The notes under the pieces were generated by a model. The model saw only the letters and a program-made list of their open reading frames with translations, made no database searches and was not told the origin of the DNA. The translations under genes and the position numbers were made by a program. From Thiogranum sp. (GTDB lineage: Bacteria; Pseudomonadota; Gammaproteobacteria; DSM-19610), in the NCBI GenBank assembly GCA_030148775.1, contig JASBST010000033.1:1-51551 (forward strand): a DNA stretch of 51,551 nt, in the 5' to 3' direction. The number at the start of each line of letters is the position of its first letter. The first letter of the stretch is position 1. Positions 9,548 through 20,030 of the stretch are shown in pieces.

Positions 9548-10801
9548 TCAGCGCTTCATCGAATCGAAGAATTCGTTGTTGGTCTTGCTGTCTTTGAGAC
9601 GATCGAGAAGAAATTCCATGGCGGCTATGTCTTCCATCGGATGCAGCAGTTTGCGCAGGATCCACACCTTTTGCAGCTCGTCGACGTTGGTCAGCAACTC
9701 CTCGCGCCGCGTACCCGAACGATTGATGTTGATGGCCGGGAACACGCGTTTTTCGGCGATCTTGCGATCCAGATGGATTTCCATATTGCCGGTGCCCTTG
9801 AACTCTTCGTAGATCACGTCGTCCATGCGCGACCCGGTGTCCACCAGCGCGGTGGCGATGATGGTCAGCGAACCGCCTTCCTCGATATTGCGGGCCGCGC
9901 CGAAGAAACGTTTGGGGCGGTGCAGCGCATTGGCGTCGACGCCGCCGGTGAGCACCTTGCCCGACGAAGGCACGACCGTGTTATAGGCGCGGCCCAGGCG
10001 GGTGATGGAATCCAGCAGAATGACCACATCGCGCTTGTGCTCCACCAGACGTTTGGCTTTTTCGATGACCATTTCCGCCACTTGTACGTGACGGCTGGCG
10101 GGTTCGTCGAAGGTCGAAGAGACCACCTCGCCGCGCACGGAGCGGGCCATTTCGGTGACTTCCTCCGGACGCTCGTCGATCAGCAGTACGATCAGGTAGC
10201 ACTCGGGGTGGTTGGCGGTAATCGACTGCGCCACGTTCTGCAGCAGCATGGTCTTGCCGGCTTTGGGCGGTGATACGATCAGCCCGCGTTGGCCTTTGCC
10301 GATAGGGGAGGCGAGGTCGATGACACGTGCGGTGATGTCTTCCGTGCTGCCGTTGCCCAGTTCCAGTTTCAGGCGTTCGTTGGGATGCAGAGGCGTCAGG
10401 TTTTCGAACAGCACCTTGCCCTTGGCCTGTTCGGGTTTTTCGTAATTGATCTCGTTGACCTTGAGCAGGGCGAAATAGCGTTCACCCTCTTTCGGCGGCC
10501 GTATCTTGCCGGCCACGGTGTCGCCGGTGCGCAGGCCGAAACGACGAATCTGGCTGGGTGAAACATAGATGTCGTCGGGACCGGCCAGATAGGAACTGTC
10601 GGCCGAACGCAGGAAGCCGAAACCGTCCTGCAGTATCTCCAGGACACCGTCCCCAAAAATATCTTCACCGCTCTTGGCGTGCGATTTGAGTATTGAAAAA
10701 ATGACATCCTGTTTGCGCGAACGCGCGCCCTCGATGCCCATGCCCTGGGCGATGTTGATCAGTTCGGATGCCGGTTTTTGTTTCAGTTCGGTCAGATTCA
10801 T
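9548..10801 (-). CDS. rho: Transcription termination factor Rho
   Basis: Hexameric RNA helicase that ends transcription. The 417-residue length is typical. The N-terminal RNA-binding cold-shock fold includes [21 protein letters not shown]; the ATPase core has the P-loop [24 protein letters not shown] (Walker region), [11 protein letters not shown] (Q-loop) and [17 protein letters not shown]-like sequence. No insertion or prion-like domain is present. It lies downstream of trxA, separated by a 156-base leader that contains a strong stem-loop. Confidence 0.98.
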   Translation of the reverse strand: MNLTELKQKPASELINIAQGMGIEGARSRKQDVIFSILKSHAKSGEDIFGDGVLEILQDGFGFLRSADSSYLAGPDDIYVSPSQIRRFGLRTGDTVAGKIRPPKEGERYFALLKVNEINYEKPEQAKGKVLFENLTPLHPNERLKLELGNGSTEDITARVIDLASPIGKGQRGLIVSPPKAGKTMLLQNVAQSITANHPECYLIVLLIDERPEEVTEMARSVRGEVVSSTFDEPASRHVQVAEMVIEKAKRLVEHKRDVVILLDSITRLGRAYNTVVPSSGKVLTGGVDANALHRPKRFFGAARNIEEGGSLTIIATALVDTGSRMDDVIYEEFKGTGNMEIHLDRKIAEKRVFPAININRSGTRREELLTNVDELQKVWILRKLLHPMEDIAAMEFLLDRLKDSKTNNEFFDSMKR

Positions 10802-10863
10802 AGTCGTTGATATCGTTTAGTGTTAGGGGGGAACGGCACCGCCAAGCGGCGGTGGTTGATCGA

Positions 10864-10886
10864 TACGCCGCTATTGCAGCGGCGTA
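10864..10886 (-). promoter_or_regulatory. Stem-loop in the trxA-rho intergenic leader
   Basis: A perfect 9-bp inverted repeat (10864-10872 with 10878-10886) around a five-base loop, between trxA and rho. A second weaker hairpin (10940-10944 with 10949-10953) lies right after the trxA stop. Neither is followed by a U tract on the minus strand. Rho autoregulates by terminating in its own leader in E. coli; this structure may take part in that or in RNA processing. Confidence 0.4.
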
Positions 10887-10957
10887 GGTCGCTTCAGGTG
10901 CTCAGGATCAGCTCCATGCCTCCGGGTTATAAATTAGCGCGCCGCTTGCGGCGTCGC

Positions 10958-11284
10958 TTACAGATTCGTGTCAATGAACGCGGTCAGTTGCGACTTGGAC
11001 AACGCGCCGACTTTGGTGGCCTCGACATTGCCGCCCTTGAACAGCATCAGCGTGGGTATGCCGCGAATGCCGTATTTGGGTGGCGTTTGCGGGTTCTCGT
11101 CGATATTCAGCTTGGCAACCTTGATCTTCCCCTGATATTCACTGGCAATTTCCGTGAGGATGGGGGCGATCATTTTGCACGGTCCACACCATTCGGCCCA
11201 GTAGTCCACCAATACAGGCTCGGAAGATTCTAGTACTTCATTCTGAAAAGAGTCGTCGGTCAAATAAACGATGTTATCGCTCAC
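10958..11284 (-). CDS. trxA: Thioredoxin 1
   Basis: Cytoplasmic disulfide reductase of 108 residues, the standard size. The active site is [15 protein letters not shown] with C33 and C36, followed by the cis-proline region [14 protein letters not shown]. The start is GTG at 11284, supported by AGGAGG on the minus strand (complement of 11293-11298), eight bases away. Gene order rhlB (divergent), trxA, rho is the same as in E. coli. Confidence 0.97.
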   Translation of the reverse strand: MSDNIVYLTDDSFQNEVLESSEPVLVDYWAEWCGPCKMIAPILTEIASEYQGKIKVAKLNIDENPQTPPKYGIRGIPTLMLFKGGNVEATKVGALSKSQLTAFIDTNL

Positions 11285-11520
11285 GCTGCGGGCCTCCTGA
11301 CCACTTTGGTATAGAACAGTTTGAACTAAGGAAACGGGGGTGCAATATAAAAACGCGGGCCTTGTCAGACTTTACTGCGGCCGATCCACCGGTTTCACCT
11401 CTGGCCTTTGTTCGGCCACCGGGTAACTGACCACAGTATGACTAATTTCAGCCCAAAAGCCACTCAATTGCAAGTCTAAAGCTGAGAATAATCTTGATAA
11501 ATTGGTTATGCTTCGCACCC

Positions 11521-12807
11521 ATGACAGAAAATGTAACCACAAAGCGTAGCTTCGCCGCCTTCGGATTGCCGGCGGAAATTGTTCAAGGCATTGAAGAGGC
11601 AGGCTTTTTGGCCTGCACCCCGATCCAGGAAAAAACCCTGCCACTGACGCTGGCCGGTACCGACGTCGCCGGTCAGGCGCAAACCGGCACCGGCAAGACC
11701 GCCGCTTTCCTGATCGCGACCTTCAATCATCTGTTGCGCCATCCCGCCGACAGCGCGCGCAAGCCCAATCAGGTGCGCGCACTGATTCTCGCGCCGACGC
11801 GTGAGTTGGCCATCCAGATTCATCGGGACGCAACAAAGCTGGGGCAGTATACCGGTTTGCGCCTGGGGCTGGCCTACGGCGGTACCGATTATGACAAGCA
11901 ACGGCAACAGCTCGTCGACGGCGTGGATATCCTGATCGGCACGCCGGGGCGCATCATCGATTATTTCAAGCAACATGTTTTCGATTTGCGCCGAGCCCAG
12001 GTGGTGGTGCTGGACGAGGCGGACCGGATGTTCGATCTGGGTTTCATCAAGGATGTGCGTTTTTTGTTGCGCCGTTGTCCGCCGCCCCCCGAGCGGCTGG
12101 GATTGTTGTTTTCGGCAACCCTGTCGCTGCGGGTGAACGAGCTTGCCTACGAGCACATGAACAATCCGCAGCACGTCCAGGTTGAGCCCGAGCAGGTGAC
12201 CGCGAGGCAGGTCAGGCAAGTGCTTTACCATACGGCCAACGAAGACAAGATACCGTTACTGCTGGGGCTGCTGAAACGCATTGAGGCCCGGCGCACGATC
12301 GTATTCGTGAACACCAAAAGGGATGGGGAAAAGGTCTGGAGTTATCTCGAGGGCAACGGTTTCAAGGCGGCGATTCTGTCGGGCGACGTGCCGCAGAAAA
12401 AGCGCCAGTCTCTGCTCAAGAACTTCCAGGACGGCGACCTAGGCATTCTTGTGGCCACCGACGTGGCGGCCCGCGGCCTGCACATTCCCGATGTCAGCCA
12501 CGTGTTCAATTATGACCTGCCTCAGGACGCCGAGGACTATGTGCACCGCATCGGCAGGACGGCGCGCCTGGGTGCCGAGGGCGATGCCATCAGCTTCGCC
12601 TGCGAACGCTTCGTCTATTCGCTCCCGGAGATCGAGGCCTATATCGGCGAGTCGATACCGGTGGATCCCGTCAGCGACGATCTGCTGGTGGCGCCCGCGC
12701 CCCCGGTCGCCCGGCCGAAGCGAAAACCGCCCGGGCGCCGTGACGGCCCCGAGCGGGGCCGCGGATCGGGGGCTAAGCGCCGCTCCAGCCGGTCGCGTGC
12801 GTCTTAA
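11521..12807 (+). CDS. rhlB: ATP-dependent RNA helicase RhlB
   Basis: DEAD-box helicase, the unwinding partner of RNase E in the degradosome. The 428-residue protein shows the Q motif ([15 protein letters not shown]), [11 protein letters not shown] (motif I), [13 protein letters not shown] in [17 protein letters not shown] in LFSATLS and HRIGRTAR (motif VI). The C-terminal tail is basic and RG/S-rich ([23 protein letters not shown]), as in RhlB. The ATG at 11521 matches the family start; a TTG nine codons upstream is less likely. It is divergent from trxA across 236 bases that must hold both promoters. Confidence 0.94.
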   Translation: MTENVTTKRSFAAFGLPAEIVQGIEEAGFLACTPIQEKTLPLTLAGTDVAGQAQTGTGKTAAFLIATFNHLLRHPADSARKPNQVRALILAPTRELAIQIHRDATKLGQYTGLRLGLAYGGTDYDKQRQQLVDGVDILIGTPGRIIDYFKQHVFDLRRAQVVVLDEADRMFDLGFIKDVRFLLRRCPPPPERLGLLFSATLSLRVNELAYEHMNNPQHVQVEPEQVTARQVRQVLYHTANEDKIPLLLGLLKRIEARRTIVFVNTKRDGEKVWSYLEGNGFKAAILSGDVPQKKRQSLLKNFQDGDLGILVATDVAARGLHIPDVSHVFNYDLPQDAEDYVHRIGRTARLGAEGDAISFACERFVYSLPEIEAYIGESIPVDPVSDDLLVAPAPPVARPKRKPPGRRDGPERGRGSGAKRRSSRSRAS

Positions 12808-13094
12808 GCCGGAGCCGTCAACCGGGATTCCCGGGCCGACCGATGCCGTTGCCTTTCCAGCCGCTTTCCGTGGCGCATCGCCCGGGCGCCGCAAAGCGCC
12901 CCGGACGGTTCTCGGGGCCAGCCCTTGTAGGAGCCACGCCGGCGACCGGTTCGCGCTTTCAAGACGCCACAGGCAAATTCGGCTACAATCACAAAATGCT
13001 GTAAAATAATGGATTAGTGTCAGGTATTTAAGTTATTTGCCAATTGGTCGCGTTTACTTCTTCAGGGATCCTCTAAAGCCGAAAAATCAACGCC
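12808..13094. other. Non-coding region rhlB-gspC with a 3' stem-loop
   Basis: 287 bases without a convincing gene. CCGGGCGC (12882-12889) pairs with GCGCCCCGG (12896-12904) with one bulged C and a six-base loop; there is no U run after it. TTGTAGGAGCC at 12925-12935 resembles the head of REP-type palindromes common in gammaproteobacteria, but its second arm is degenerate. A/T-rich sequence around 12984-13035, including TACAAT (12984-12989) and TAAAAT (13002-13007), probably holds the gspC promoter; no clear -35 can be fixed. Confidence 0.4.
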
Positions 13095-14006
13095 ATGGTC
13101 AGTCTCACTTTCCCGTCCGCTGTACACAATTGGCTGCGTCCCGAACGCAGTGCGCAGGTGGCGCGCGCGGTCAATATAGTGTTGGTGATCTGGCTGGCCT
13201 GGTTGCTGGCGGGGCTGGGCTGGCAACTGCTGCCGGCGACCGGGCCCGCTGTCGAAATGCGCCAGCCGCTGCGCCCGCCCGCGGCGATCCAGCGACCGCG
13301 ACAGCAGATCGATGAACAACAGATCGCCGCCTGGCACGTTTTTGGCGTCGCCGGGCAGGAGCCGGTGGAAAAGCCGGTTATCGCCGACGCGCCCGACACC
13401 AATTTGAAATTGACCTTGCGTGGCGTATTCGCCAGCGACGATCCGGCCGAGGCCCGCGCCATCGTCGGCGATCCGCGCGGGCAGGAGGAGCACTATTCGG
13501 TCGGTGATACACTGCCCGGGAACGCGAGTCTGAAAGAGATCTACGCCGATCGGATCATCCTGGAGCGCAACGGCCGTTATGAGACGCTGCGCTTGCCCCG
13601 TGAGTTGGCCTCGCCGCAGGGCGCTTCCTCGGGCGCCCGGCGGGGGGCGCCCACGGCGCAGCGTGGCGCCGATGCCGGGCGTGCCGCGGCCTTCACGCGC
13701 TATCGCAACGAGATCAAGCGCAATCCGGCCTCGTTTCTGAATTACGTGCGCGCCACGACCGCCCGTGCCGGCGGCAAATTCATCGGTTTTCGCCTGCAGG
13801 CCGGTCGTGAGCGCGGTGCGCTCAAGGAACTCGGGCTCAAGCCGGGAGACATCGTGACTTCGATTAACGGAGTGCGAATCGATTCGCCAGCCAAGGGCAT
13901 GCAAGCGATGCAGGCATTGGGGGAAGGCGACAATATCAACGTGACGCTGCTGCGGGGCGGACAGGAAACCTCTTTGAGCCTGGTTTTACCCGCCGGCGGC
14001 AGTTAA
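13095..14006 (+). CDS. gspC: Type II secretion inner-membrane protein GspC
   Basis: Links the inner-membrane platform to the secretin. The 303-residue protein has a short cytoplasmic end, one membrane segment (about 25-46, VNIVLVIWLAWLLAGLGWQLL), a proline-rich linker, the HR domain beginning near IAAWHVFGVAG and TNLKLTLRGVFAS, and a C-terminal PDZ domain (GFRLQAGRERGALKELGLKPGDIV region). It heads a gspC-gspD-gspE-gspF run; spacing to gspD is very short. Confidence 0.93.
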   Translation: MVSLTFPSAVHNWLRPERSAQVARAVNIVLVIWLAWLLAGLGWQLLPATGPAVEMRQPLRPPAAIQRPRQQIDEQQIAAWHVFGVAGQEPVEKPVIADAPDTNLKLTLRGVFASDDPAEARAIVGDPRGQEEHYSVGDTLPGNASLKEIYADRIILERNGRYETLRLPRELASPQGASSGARRGAPTAQRGADAGRAAAFTRYRNEIKRNPASFLNYVRATTARAGGKFIGFRLQAGRERGALKELGLKPGDIVTSINGVRIDSPAKGMQAMQALGEGDNINVTLLRGGQETSLSLVLPAGGS

Positions 14007-14021
14007 AAGGCATTGAGCGCA

Positions 14022-16034
14022 ATGCAGGAGCAAATCTTAGTGAGAACACCAGGTAATCACCGCCGGCAGTGGCTGCGCCTTTTCGGGTTGTTGTGCCTGT
14101 TCTGGGTGGCACCACTGTTTGCGCAGACGATAACGCTGAATCTCAAGGATGCCGATATCAATGCGCTGATCGGTACCGTGGCCGAAGTTACCGGAAAAAA
14201 CTTTATCGTCGATCCGCGCGTCAAGGGCAAGGTGACAGTGATCTCCTCGCGTCCGATGAACGCCGACGAGGTGTATCAGGTATTTCTTTCCATTCTCAAG
14301 GTTCACGGCTTTGCGGTGGTGCCCAGCGGCGCGGTTGAGAAAATCGTGCCGGACGTGAGCGCCAAGCAGGACAGCATTCCCAACGCCAGCAGTCAGGAGC
14401 CCGGCATCGGCGATGAGATGGTGACGCGGGTGGTGCAGGTGGATCATGTGGCGGCCGCCCAATTGGTGCCGATTCTGCGTCCGCTGGTGCCGCAACAAGG
14501 TCATCTCGCCGCGTATCCGAACACCAACGTGCTGATTATTTCCGATCGGGCGGAAAACGTTTCCCGCCTGGTCAGCATCATTCACCGCATCGATAAGGTC
14601 AGTGACAGCGAAATCGAGGTCATCCGGCTGCAACACGCCTCGGCGGCCGAAGTGGTGCGTATCCTCAACGCGATAAGCCGTTCCGAAGCGGGGCAGGCGA
14701 AGGCGCCCGGCGGTGAACCGCTGGTGGCCGACGAACGGACCAATAGCGTATTGCTCGGCGGCGACCGTGCCGACCGGCTGCGTTTGCGCGCCATTATTTC
14801 GCATCTGGATACGCCGCTGGAAGCCGAAGGCAATACCAAGGTGATTTATCTCAAGTACGCCAAAGCGGCGGACTTGGTGGACGTGTTGCAGGGGGTCGGG
14901 AAATCCCAGGGTGAGGAGGCCAAGAAGGCCAAAGCCGCGGGCAACGCTGACAAGGATCTGGATATACACGCCGATGAGGCGACCAACTCGCTGGTCATCA
15001 CCGCGCCGCCTTCGCTCATGCGCTCGCTGGAAAGTGTCATCCGGCAGCTGGATATTCGTCGGGCGCAGGTGCTGGTCGATGCCATCATCGCCGAAGTCGG
15101 GGAAAACAAGGCGCGCCAGCTCGGCATACAGTGGGCGGTATTCGACCTCAGTGGCCAGACCGCGCCGGTTGGCGGGACCAACTTCTCCAATGCCGGCACC
15201 AGTCTTGCGGATATCGCCAACTCGGTGGTCAACAATGCCGTCCCCTCGTTGTCGCCGGGCCTTTTGTTTGGCGCCGGGCGGTTCAACAAGGATGGCGTAA
15301 GCTTCGGTGCGGTGCTGCAGGCGCTCGCCTCGGATGGGGATTCGAATATTCTATCCACGCCGTCGCTGGTGACGCTGGACAATGAAGAGGCCGAGATCGT
15401 GGTCGGACAGAACGTGCCGTTCGTGACCGGTTCGTTCACCAATACCGGCGGTGCCAGTTCATCGGTGAATCCGTTTCAGACCATACAGCGCCAGGACGTC
15501 GGCATCACCCTGAAAATCAAACCGCAGATTAACGAAGGCGACGCGGTGGTGCTGCAGATAGAACAGGAGGTGTCCTCGATCGCCAACGACGCCCAGGCTT
15601 CGGATTTGATCACCAACAAGCGGTCGATCAAAACCAATGTGCTGGCCCAGGACGGCCAGATCGTGGTGCTGGGCGGGCTGATCGAGGACCGGGTGCGCCA
15701 GTCGGCGCAGAAGGTGCCGCTGCTGGGGGACATTCCCCTGCTCGGTGCGCTGTTCCGCTCCAAGGGCAGCAATGTCGACAAGTCGAATCTGATGGTCTTT
15801 ATCCATCCGACGATTTTGCGCGATCCGAACACCTCCGACAGCTATACGGCCAGCAAGTACAATCTGATCCGTGGCGTTCAGGCGCGCTCGTTTGAAGACG
15901 GCATCTTCCTCACGCCGGATGTGCCGCGACCGGAACTACCCGAAATGCGCGAATTGCTGGAACTGCCGCCGCCGTTCGAAGCGACACCGTCCGGCGCCGC
16001 GCAGGCGGAGAAGAAGTCCGATGGCGGCGATTGA
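14022..16034 (+). CDS. gspD: Type II secretion outer-membrane secretin GspD
   Basis: Forms the outer-membrane channel. About 670 residues with a signal peptide ([20 protein letters not shown]), N0 domain ([20 protein letters not shown]), repeated N1-N3 KH-like modules ([28 protein letters not shown]), and the secretin core with the [16 protein letters not shown] motif near the end. Three starts are possible in frame: TTG 14013, ATG 14022 and GTG 14040. The GTG has AGGAG nine bases upstream and leaves a tidy signal peptide, so it may be the real one. The end overlaps gspE by 14 bases. Confidence 0.95.
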   Translation: MQEQILVRTPGNHRRQWLRLFGLLCLFWVAPLFAQTITLNLKDADINALIGTVAEVTGKNFIVDPRVKGKVTVISSRPMNADEVYQVFLSILKVHGFAVVPSGAVEKIVPDVSAKQDSIPNASSQEPGIGDEMVTRVVQVDHVAAAQLVPILRPLVPQQGHLAAYPNTNVLIISDRAENVSRLVSIIHRIDKVSDSEIEVIRLQHASAAEVVRILNAISRSEAGQAKAPGGEPLVADERTNSVLLGGDRADRLRLRAIISHLDTPLEAEGNTKVIYLKYAKAADLVDVLQGVGKSQGEEAKKAKAAGNADKDLDIHADEATNSLVITAPPSLMRSLESVIRQLDIRRAQVLVDAIIAEVGENKARQLGIQWAVFDLSGQTAPVGGTNFSNAGTSLADIANSVVNNAVPSLSPGLLFGAGRFNKDGVSFGAVLQALASDGDSNILSTPSLVTLDNEEAEIVVGQNVPFVTGSFTNTGGASSSVNPFQTIQRQDVGITLKIKPQINEGDAVVLQIEQEVSSIANDAQASDLITNKRSIKTNVLAQDGQIVVLGGLIEDRVRQSAQKVPLLGDIPLLGALFRSKGSNVDKSNLMVFIHPTILRDPNTSDSYTASKYNLIRGVQARSFEDGIFLTPDVPRPELPEMRELLELPPPFEATPSGAAQAEKKSDGGD

Positions 16035-17562
16035 CGCACAGGAGGACACCATTGTCGTCCTTGGCGCCGGCGGCGACGCGGAGGCCTCGCGCCAGCGGCG
16101 GCGACCGCCGTTTCTGTTTGCCAAGCGTCACGGCCTGTTGGTCACGCACGTGGACGAGAACGGGGCCGAGGTTGTGCTCGGACCGAATGCTACGCCCGCG
16201 GCGCTCACGGAACTGCGTCGCTTTCTCGATCGGCCGTTGAAGTTCCGCCGGGTGGACGGCGAGCAGTTCAACAGCCTTCTGTCTTCGACCTACGAGCAGG
16301 GCTCCAACGAAGCCATGCAGATGATGGAGGGGATCAGCGACGATATGGACCTGTTTCAGGTGGCCCAGGCGCTGCCGGAGACGGAGGATCTGCTGGAAAG
16401 CGAAGACGACGCACCGATTATCCGCTTGATCAACGCCCTGCTGACCGAAGCGGTGAAGGAAAACGCCTCGGATATCCATATAGAACCGTTTGAAAACCGT
16501 CTGGTGGTGCGCTTTCGCGTCGACGGCGTGTTGCGCGAGGTGCTGCAGCCCCAGCGGGTGCTGGCGCCGTTGCTGGTTTCGCGTATCAAGGTAATGGCGA
16601 AACTCGATATCGCCGAAAAGCGGCTGCCGCAGGACGGGCGTATTTCTCTGCGGGTGGCGGGGCGTGCCGTCGACGTGCGTGTATCGACGCTGCCTTCCGG
16701 GCACGGCGAACGGGTGGTCTTGCGCCTGCTGGACAAACAGGCGGGGCGGTTGGACCTGAACCACCTGGGCATGGCGCAGTATGACCAGCAGGTGATGGAT
16801 CGCGTCATTCAGAAACCCCACGGCATCATTCTGGTAACCGGGCCGACCGGCTCCGGTAAGACCACCACCCTGTACGCGGCCTTGGAACGGCTGAACAACA
16901 AGCGGCGAAATATCATGACGGTCGAGGACCCGATCGAATATTACCTCGACGGCATCGGCCAGACCCAGGTCAATACCAAGGTCGAAATGAGTTTCGCCCG
17001 CGGACTGCGGGCGATCCTGCGCCAGGATCCGGACGTAGTGATGGTGGGCGAGATCCGTGACCTGGAGACGGCGGAAATCGCCGTCCAGGCGAGCCTGACC
17101 GGGCATCTGGTGTTCTCGACGCTGCATACCAACAGCGCCGTTGGCGCGGTGACGCGTTTGCGCGATATGGGCGTGGAGCCGTTTCTCCTGTCGTCGAGCC
17201 TGGTGGCAGTGTTGGCGCAGCGTCTGGTGCGTGTGTTGTGCGACAACTGCAAAGAAGCCTACACCGCGCAGGCAGGTGATTGCGAACTGCTCGGCCAGGA
17301 CGCGACCGATCCCCCGACTTTGTACCGGGCTGTCGGTTGTAGCGAATGCAATCAGTTGGGCTACAAAGGCAGGACCGGTATCTACGAACTCATCGAGATC
17401 GACGACGAAATGCGCACCCGTATCCATGACGGCGAGGGCGAGCATGAGCTGGAGACCCATGCCCGCGCCGCGTCGACCAGTATGCGCCACGACGGCTGGA
17501 GGCGCGTGCTGGCCGGTGAGACCACCTTGGAAGAAGTGTTGCGCGTTACCCGGGAAGGCTGA
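16021..17562 (+). CDS. gspE: Type II secretion ATPase GspE
   Basis: Cytoplasmic hexameric ATPase that powers pseudopilus assembly. The 513-residue protein has an N1E-like region, Walker A GPTGSGKT (274-281), the Asp box ([19 protein letters not shown]), Walker B ([22 protein letters not shown]) and the His box ([14 protein letters not shown]). The C-terminal zinc module is complete: C407, C410, C440, C443. The start at 16021 lies inside the end of gspD, so the two are translationally coupled. Confidence 0.96.
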   Translation: MAAIDAQEDTIVVLGAGGDAEASRQRRRPPFLFAKRHGLLVTHVDENGAEVVLGPNATPAALTELRRFLDRPLKFRRVDGEQFNSLLSSTYEQGSNEAMQMMEGISDDMDLFQVAQALPETEDLLESEDDAPIIRLINALLTEAVKENASDIHIEPFENRLVVRFRVDGVLREVLQPQRVLAPLLVSRIKVMAKLDIAEKRLPQDGRISLRVAGRAVDVRVSTLPSGHGERVVLRLLDKQAGRLDLNHLGMAQYDQQVMDRVIQKPHGIILVTGPTGSGKTTTLYAALERLNNKRRNIMTVEDPIEYYLDGIGQTQVNTKVEMSFARGLRAILRQDPDVVMVGEIRDLETAEIAVQASLTGHLVFSTLHTNSAVGAVTRLRDMGVEPFLLSSSLVAVLAQRLVRVLCDNCKEAYTAQAGDCELLGQDATDPPTLYRAVGCSECNQLGYKGRTGIYELIEIDDEMRTRIHDGEGEHELETHARAASTSMRHDGWRRVLAGETTLEEVLRVTREG

Positions 17563-17574
17563 GGATTCAGGCGT

Positions 17575-18795
17575 ATGGGCGCTTTCGAATATGTCGCGCT
17601 CGATGATGGCGGCAAAGAAAAAAAAGGCGTGCTGGAAGGCGATACCGCCCGCCAGGTGCGGCAGTTGTTGCGCGACAAGGTCTGGGTACCGGTCGAAGTC
17701 CAGGAGACGACTGAACGCGAGACGCGCAGTCACCGCGGGGTCGGCTTGCGCTTGCGCCGAGGGATCAGCGCCACTGATCTTTCCTTGATAACGCGTCAGT
17801 TGGCCACGCTGGTGCGTTCCGGTCTGCCGCTGGAAGAATCGCTGCAGGCAACCTATCAACAGACGGAAAAAGCGCGCCTCAAAAGCATGTTGCTGGCGGT
17901 CCGCTCGCGCGTGATGGAAGGCCACACCCTGGCCACCGGGCTGGGCGACTTCCCCCACGTTTTTCCCGAGCTGTATCGAACGACGGTATCGGCCGGCGAG
18001 CAGTCGGGTCATCTCGATGTGGTGCTGGAACGTCTGGCCGACTACACTGAGAGCCGCCAACAGATGCAGCAGAAGATCCAGCTGGCGCTGTTCTACCCCG
18101 CGTTGTTGACGCTGGTGGCGATCGGCGTGGTGATCGGTCTGATGACCTATGTGGTACCGCAGGTTGTACAGGTGTTCGAGAATATCGGCCAGGAGTTGCC
18201 GCTGTTGACGCGTAGCCTGATCGCGGTGAGCGACTTCATGCGCGCCTATGGTCTGTTGATGCTGGTTCTGCTGGCGGCCGGCGTCGGTTTCGCCGCCTGG
18301 CTGTTGCGTAAAGACGGGCCGAAGCGTCGTTTCCACGCGATGCTGTTGCATCTGCCCTTGATAGGACGTCTGGAAAGAGGGATCAATTCCGGGCGTTTTG
18401 CCCGTACCTTCAGTATCGTCACCGCCAGCGGGGTGCCGGTGCTGGACGGCCTGCGTATTGCCTCGGAAGTGATGTCCAATCTGCCGATGCGCGAGGCGGT
18501 GGAGGATGCGACGCGCAAGGTCAGGGAGGGGGCCAGTATCCATGCCGCGCTGGAGAAAAGCGGCCACTTCCCACCGATGACGGTGCATCTGATTGCCAGC
18601 GGCGAGGCCAGCGGTAAGCTCGAGCAGATGCTGGAACGCGCGGCAGTCAATCAGGAGCGCGAAATAGAAACTCTGATTTCTGCCGTCATGGGGTTGTTCG
18701 AGCCGATACTCATTCTGGTGATGGGGGGCTTGGTTTTGATCATCGTGTTGGCCATACTGTTGCCAATATTCAATCTCAATCAACTGGTTTGCTGA
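17575..18795 (+). CDS. gspF: Type II secretion inner-membrane platform protein GspF
   Basis: Polytopic protein that works with GspE. The 406 residues contain the two GspF/PilC domains: LITRQLATLVRSGLPLEESL in the first and SGRFARTFSIVTASGVPVLDGL in the second. Membrane segments lie near 175-195, 220-245 and at the C-terminus (PILILVMGGLVLIIVLAILL). It begins 12 bases after gspE. The pseudopilin genes gspG-K and gspL-N do not follow, so the secretion locus is split. Confidence 0.95.
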   Translation: MGAFEYVALDDGGKEKKGVLEGDTARQVRQLLRDKVWVPVEVQETTERETRSHRGVGLRLRRGISATDLSLITRQLATLVRSGLPLEESLQATYQQTEKARLKSMLLAVRSRVMEGHTLATGLGDFPHVFPELYRTTVSAGEQSGHLDVVLERLADYTESRQQMQQKIQLALFYPALLTLVAIGVVIGLMTYVVPQVVQVFENIGQELPLLTRSLIAVSDFMRAYGLLMLVLLAAGVGFAAWLLRKDGPKRRFHAMLLHLPLIGRLERGINSGRFARTFSIVTASGVPVLDGLRIASEVMSNLPMREAVEDATRKVREGASIHAALEKSGHFPPMTVHLIASGEASGKLEQMLERAAVNQEREIETLISAVMGLFEPILILVMGGLVLIIVLAILLPIFNLNQLVC

Positions 18796-18955
18796 TATAA
18801 CCGGCATAGGACATGCGCACAAGGCGCTCCGCCCCGGCGCCTGACTGGCGGTCCGTGCACCAGGTTGGTACAGTTGCGACGATAATAAATTTCGGTGTTG
18901 GTATTTATTTCCACGGCTACGGACAAAAAACAGATGCAACCGCAGGGACGGGGAT

Positions 18956-19363
18956 ATGTCTGATTCAGGTGCCCAGGTCTGGTTGGGCGAGGACCGGATT
19001 CTTCGTGTCCGTTATCCTAAAAATTGCCACCTGACCCTCGAACTGATGGAAGAGGTTCACCGGCGTCACGTCGAGCTTATCCGCGAGCCGTGCCCGTTGC
19101 TGGTCTACGCGGAAAGTGTGGCGGCGGCGGAATACGAGGCGCAGCAGTTTGCGTCTAGCGAAAGCGTGGTGGCGCTGGTTTCCGCCATGGCGATCATTGT
19201 CAAATCGGCTTTTACGCGCGCGATGGGTGATCTGTTCATGCGCTTTCACAAACCTCCTTATCCTACCAAAATCTTTCGCGACGAAGCGTCCGCGTTGCAG
19301 TGGTTGTCGCAGTTCAACGACCCCGGCAGCCTGGTGTCGGGTGCCGAGGACGGGCCGCTTTAA
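18956..19363 (+). CDS. STAS/SpoIIAA-like (DUF7793-type) protein
   Basis: A 135-residue soluble protein. The order of elements, with RILRVRYPKNCHLTLELMEE, CPLLVYAESVA, a serine-containing helix (ASSESVVALVSAMAIIVKSAF), and the end PPYPTKIFRDEASALQWLSQF, matches the STAS-like fold family where a helix follows a VxLDxx-type strand and the protein ends with Al-WL. No enzyme motif is present, so a regulatory or binding role is likely. GGGGAT precedes the ATG. It sits between gspF and a uracil-DNA glycosylase gene with no functional link that I can see. Confidence 0.65.
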   Translation: MSDSGAQVWLGEDRILRVRYPKNCHLTLELMEEVHRRHVELIREPCPLLVYAESVAAAEYEAQQFASSESVVALVSAMAIIVKSAFTRAMGDLFMRFHKPPYPTKIFRDEASALQWLSQFNDPGSLVSGAEDGPL

Positions 19364-19369
19364 TTTCTC

Positions 19370-19969
19370 ATGGCGGCCAAGGCCCAACGTCGTTTGGCCG
19401 CGCTGCTGCGGGAAGTCCGCGAGTGTCAACACTGCGTCGACCACCTGCCCAATCCACCCAGACCGGTGTTGCGCGCGCAGGCCTCCGCCCGGTTGCTGAT
19501 CGTCGGTCAGGCCCCCGGGACGCGTGTCCATAAAAGCGGCATCCCTTGGGACGACCCCAGTGGGGACCGGTTGCGCGCCTGGCTGGACATGGACGCCGAT
19601 AGCTTTTATGACGAAAGCCGGGTGGCGATCATCCCGATGGGCCTGTGCTATCCGGGGCGTGGCGCTTCGGGGGATCTGCCGCCGCGGCCGGAATGCGCGC
19701 GCTTGTGGCGGCAACGGTTGCTGGCTTGTCTGCCGTGCGTCGAGCTGACATTGCTGGTCGGGCGCTACGCGCAACAATACCATGTGCCTGAAGCGGGTAA
19801 GACGGTTACCGACACAGTGCGTCGTTGGCGCGAATTGCTGCCGCACTATTTTCCCATGCCGCATCCGTCGCCACGCAATCTGCTGTGGTTGCGACGCAAT
19901 CCCTGGTTCGAGCAGCAGGCCGTTCCGGCTTTACGGCGGCGTCTGCGGCAACTGTTTGGCGAGCGATAG
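19370..19969 (+). CDS. Uracil-DNA glycosylase superfamily protein
   Basis: A 199-residue protein with the UDG fold: motif 1 region LLIVGQAPGTRVHKSGIPWDD (GQAPG at 46-50) and motif 2 HPSPRNLLW. An N-terminal C19-x2-C22 pair resembles the first half of the iron-sulfur cluster set of family 4/5 enzymes, but the second pair is not in the usual place. The catalytic acidic residue after GQAPG is replaced by a basic stretch, so activity on uracil is uncertain. It overlaps nothing and follows the STAS-like gene by six bases. Confidence 0.82.
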   Translation: MAAKAQRRLAALLREVRECQHCVDHLPNPPRPVLRAQASARLLIVGQAPGTRVHKSGIPWDDPSGDRLRAWLDMDADSFYDESRVAIIPMGLCYPGRGASGDLPPRPECARLWRQRLLACLPCVELTLLVGRYAQQYHVPEAGKTVTDTVRRWRELLPHYFPMPHPSPRNLLWLRRNPWFEQQAVPALRRRLRQLFGER

Positions 19970-20030
19970 GCCGGCCATTTCCCGATCACCCGGCGGGGTA
20001 AATTGTGCCCACTTGCTCTATCATGGCATG

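Noticed and set aside
13062-13904. A 280-codon minus-strand frame opposite gspC
   Set aside because: Shadow of the sense gene; no recognisable domain and no ribosome-binding site.
15910-18939. A 1009-codon open frame on the minus strand opposite gspE and gspF
   Set aside because: It lies wholly antisense to two clear gsp genes, is His/Gln/Arg-rich without domains, and is explained by the GC-rich codon bias of the sense genes, which leaves few stops in that frame.
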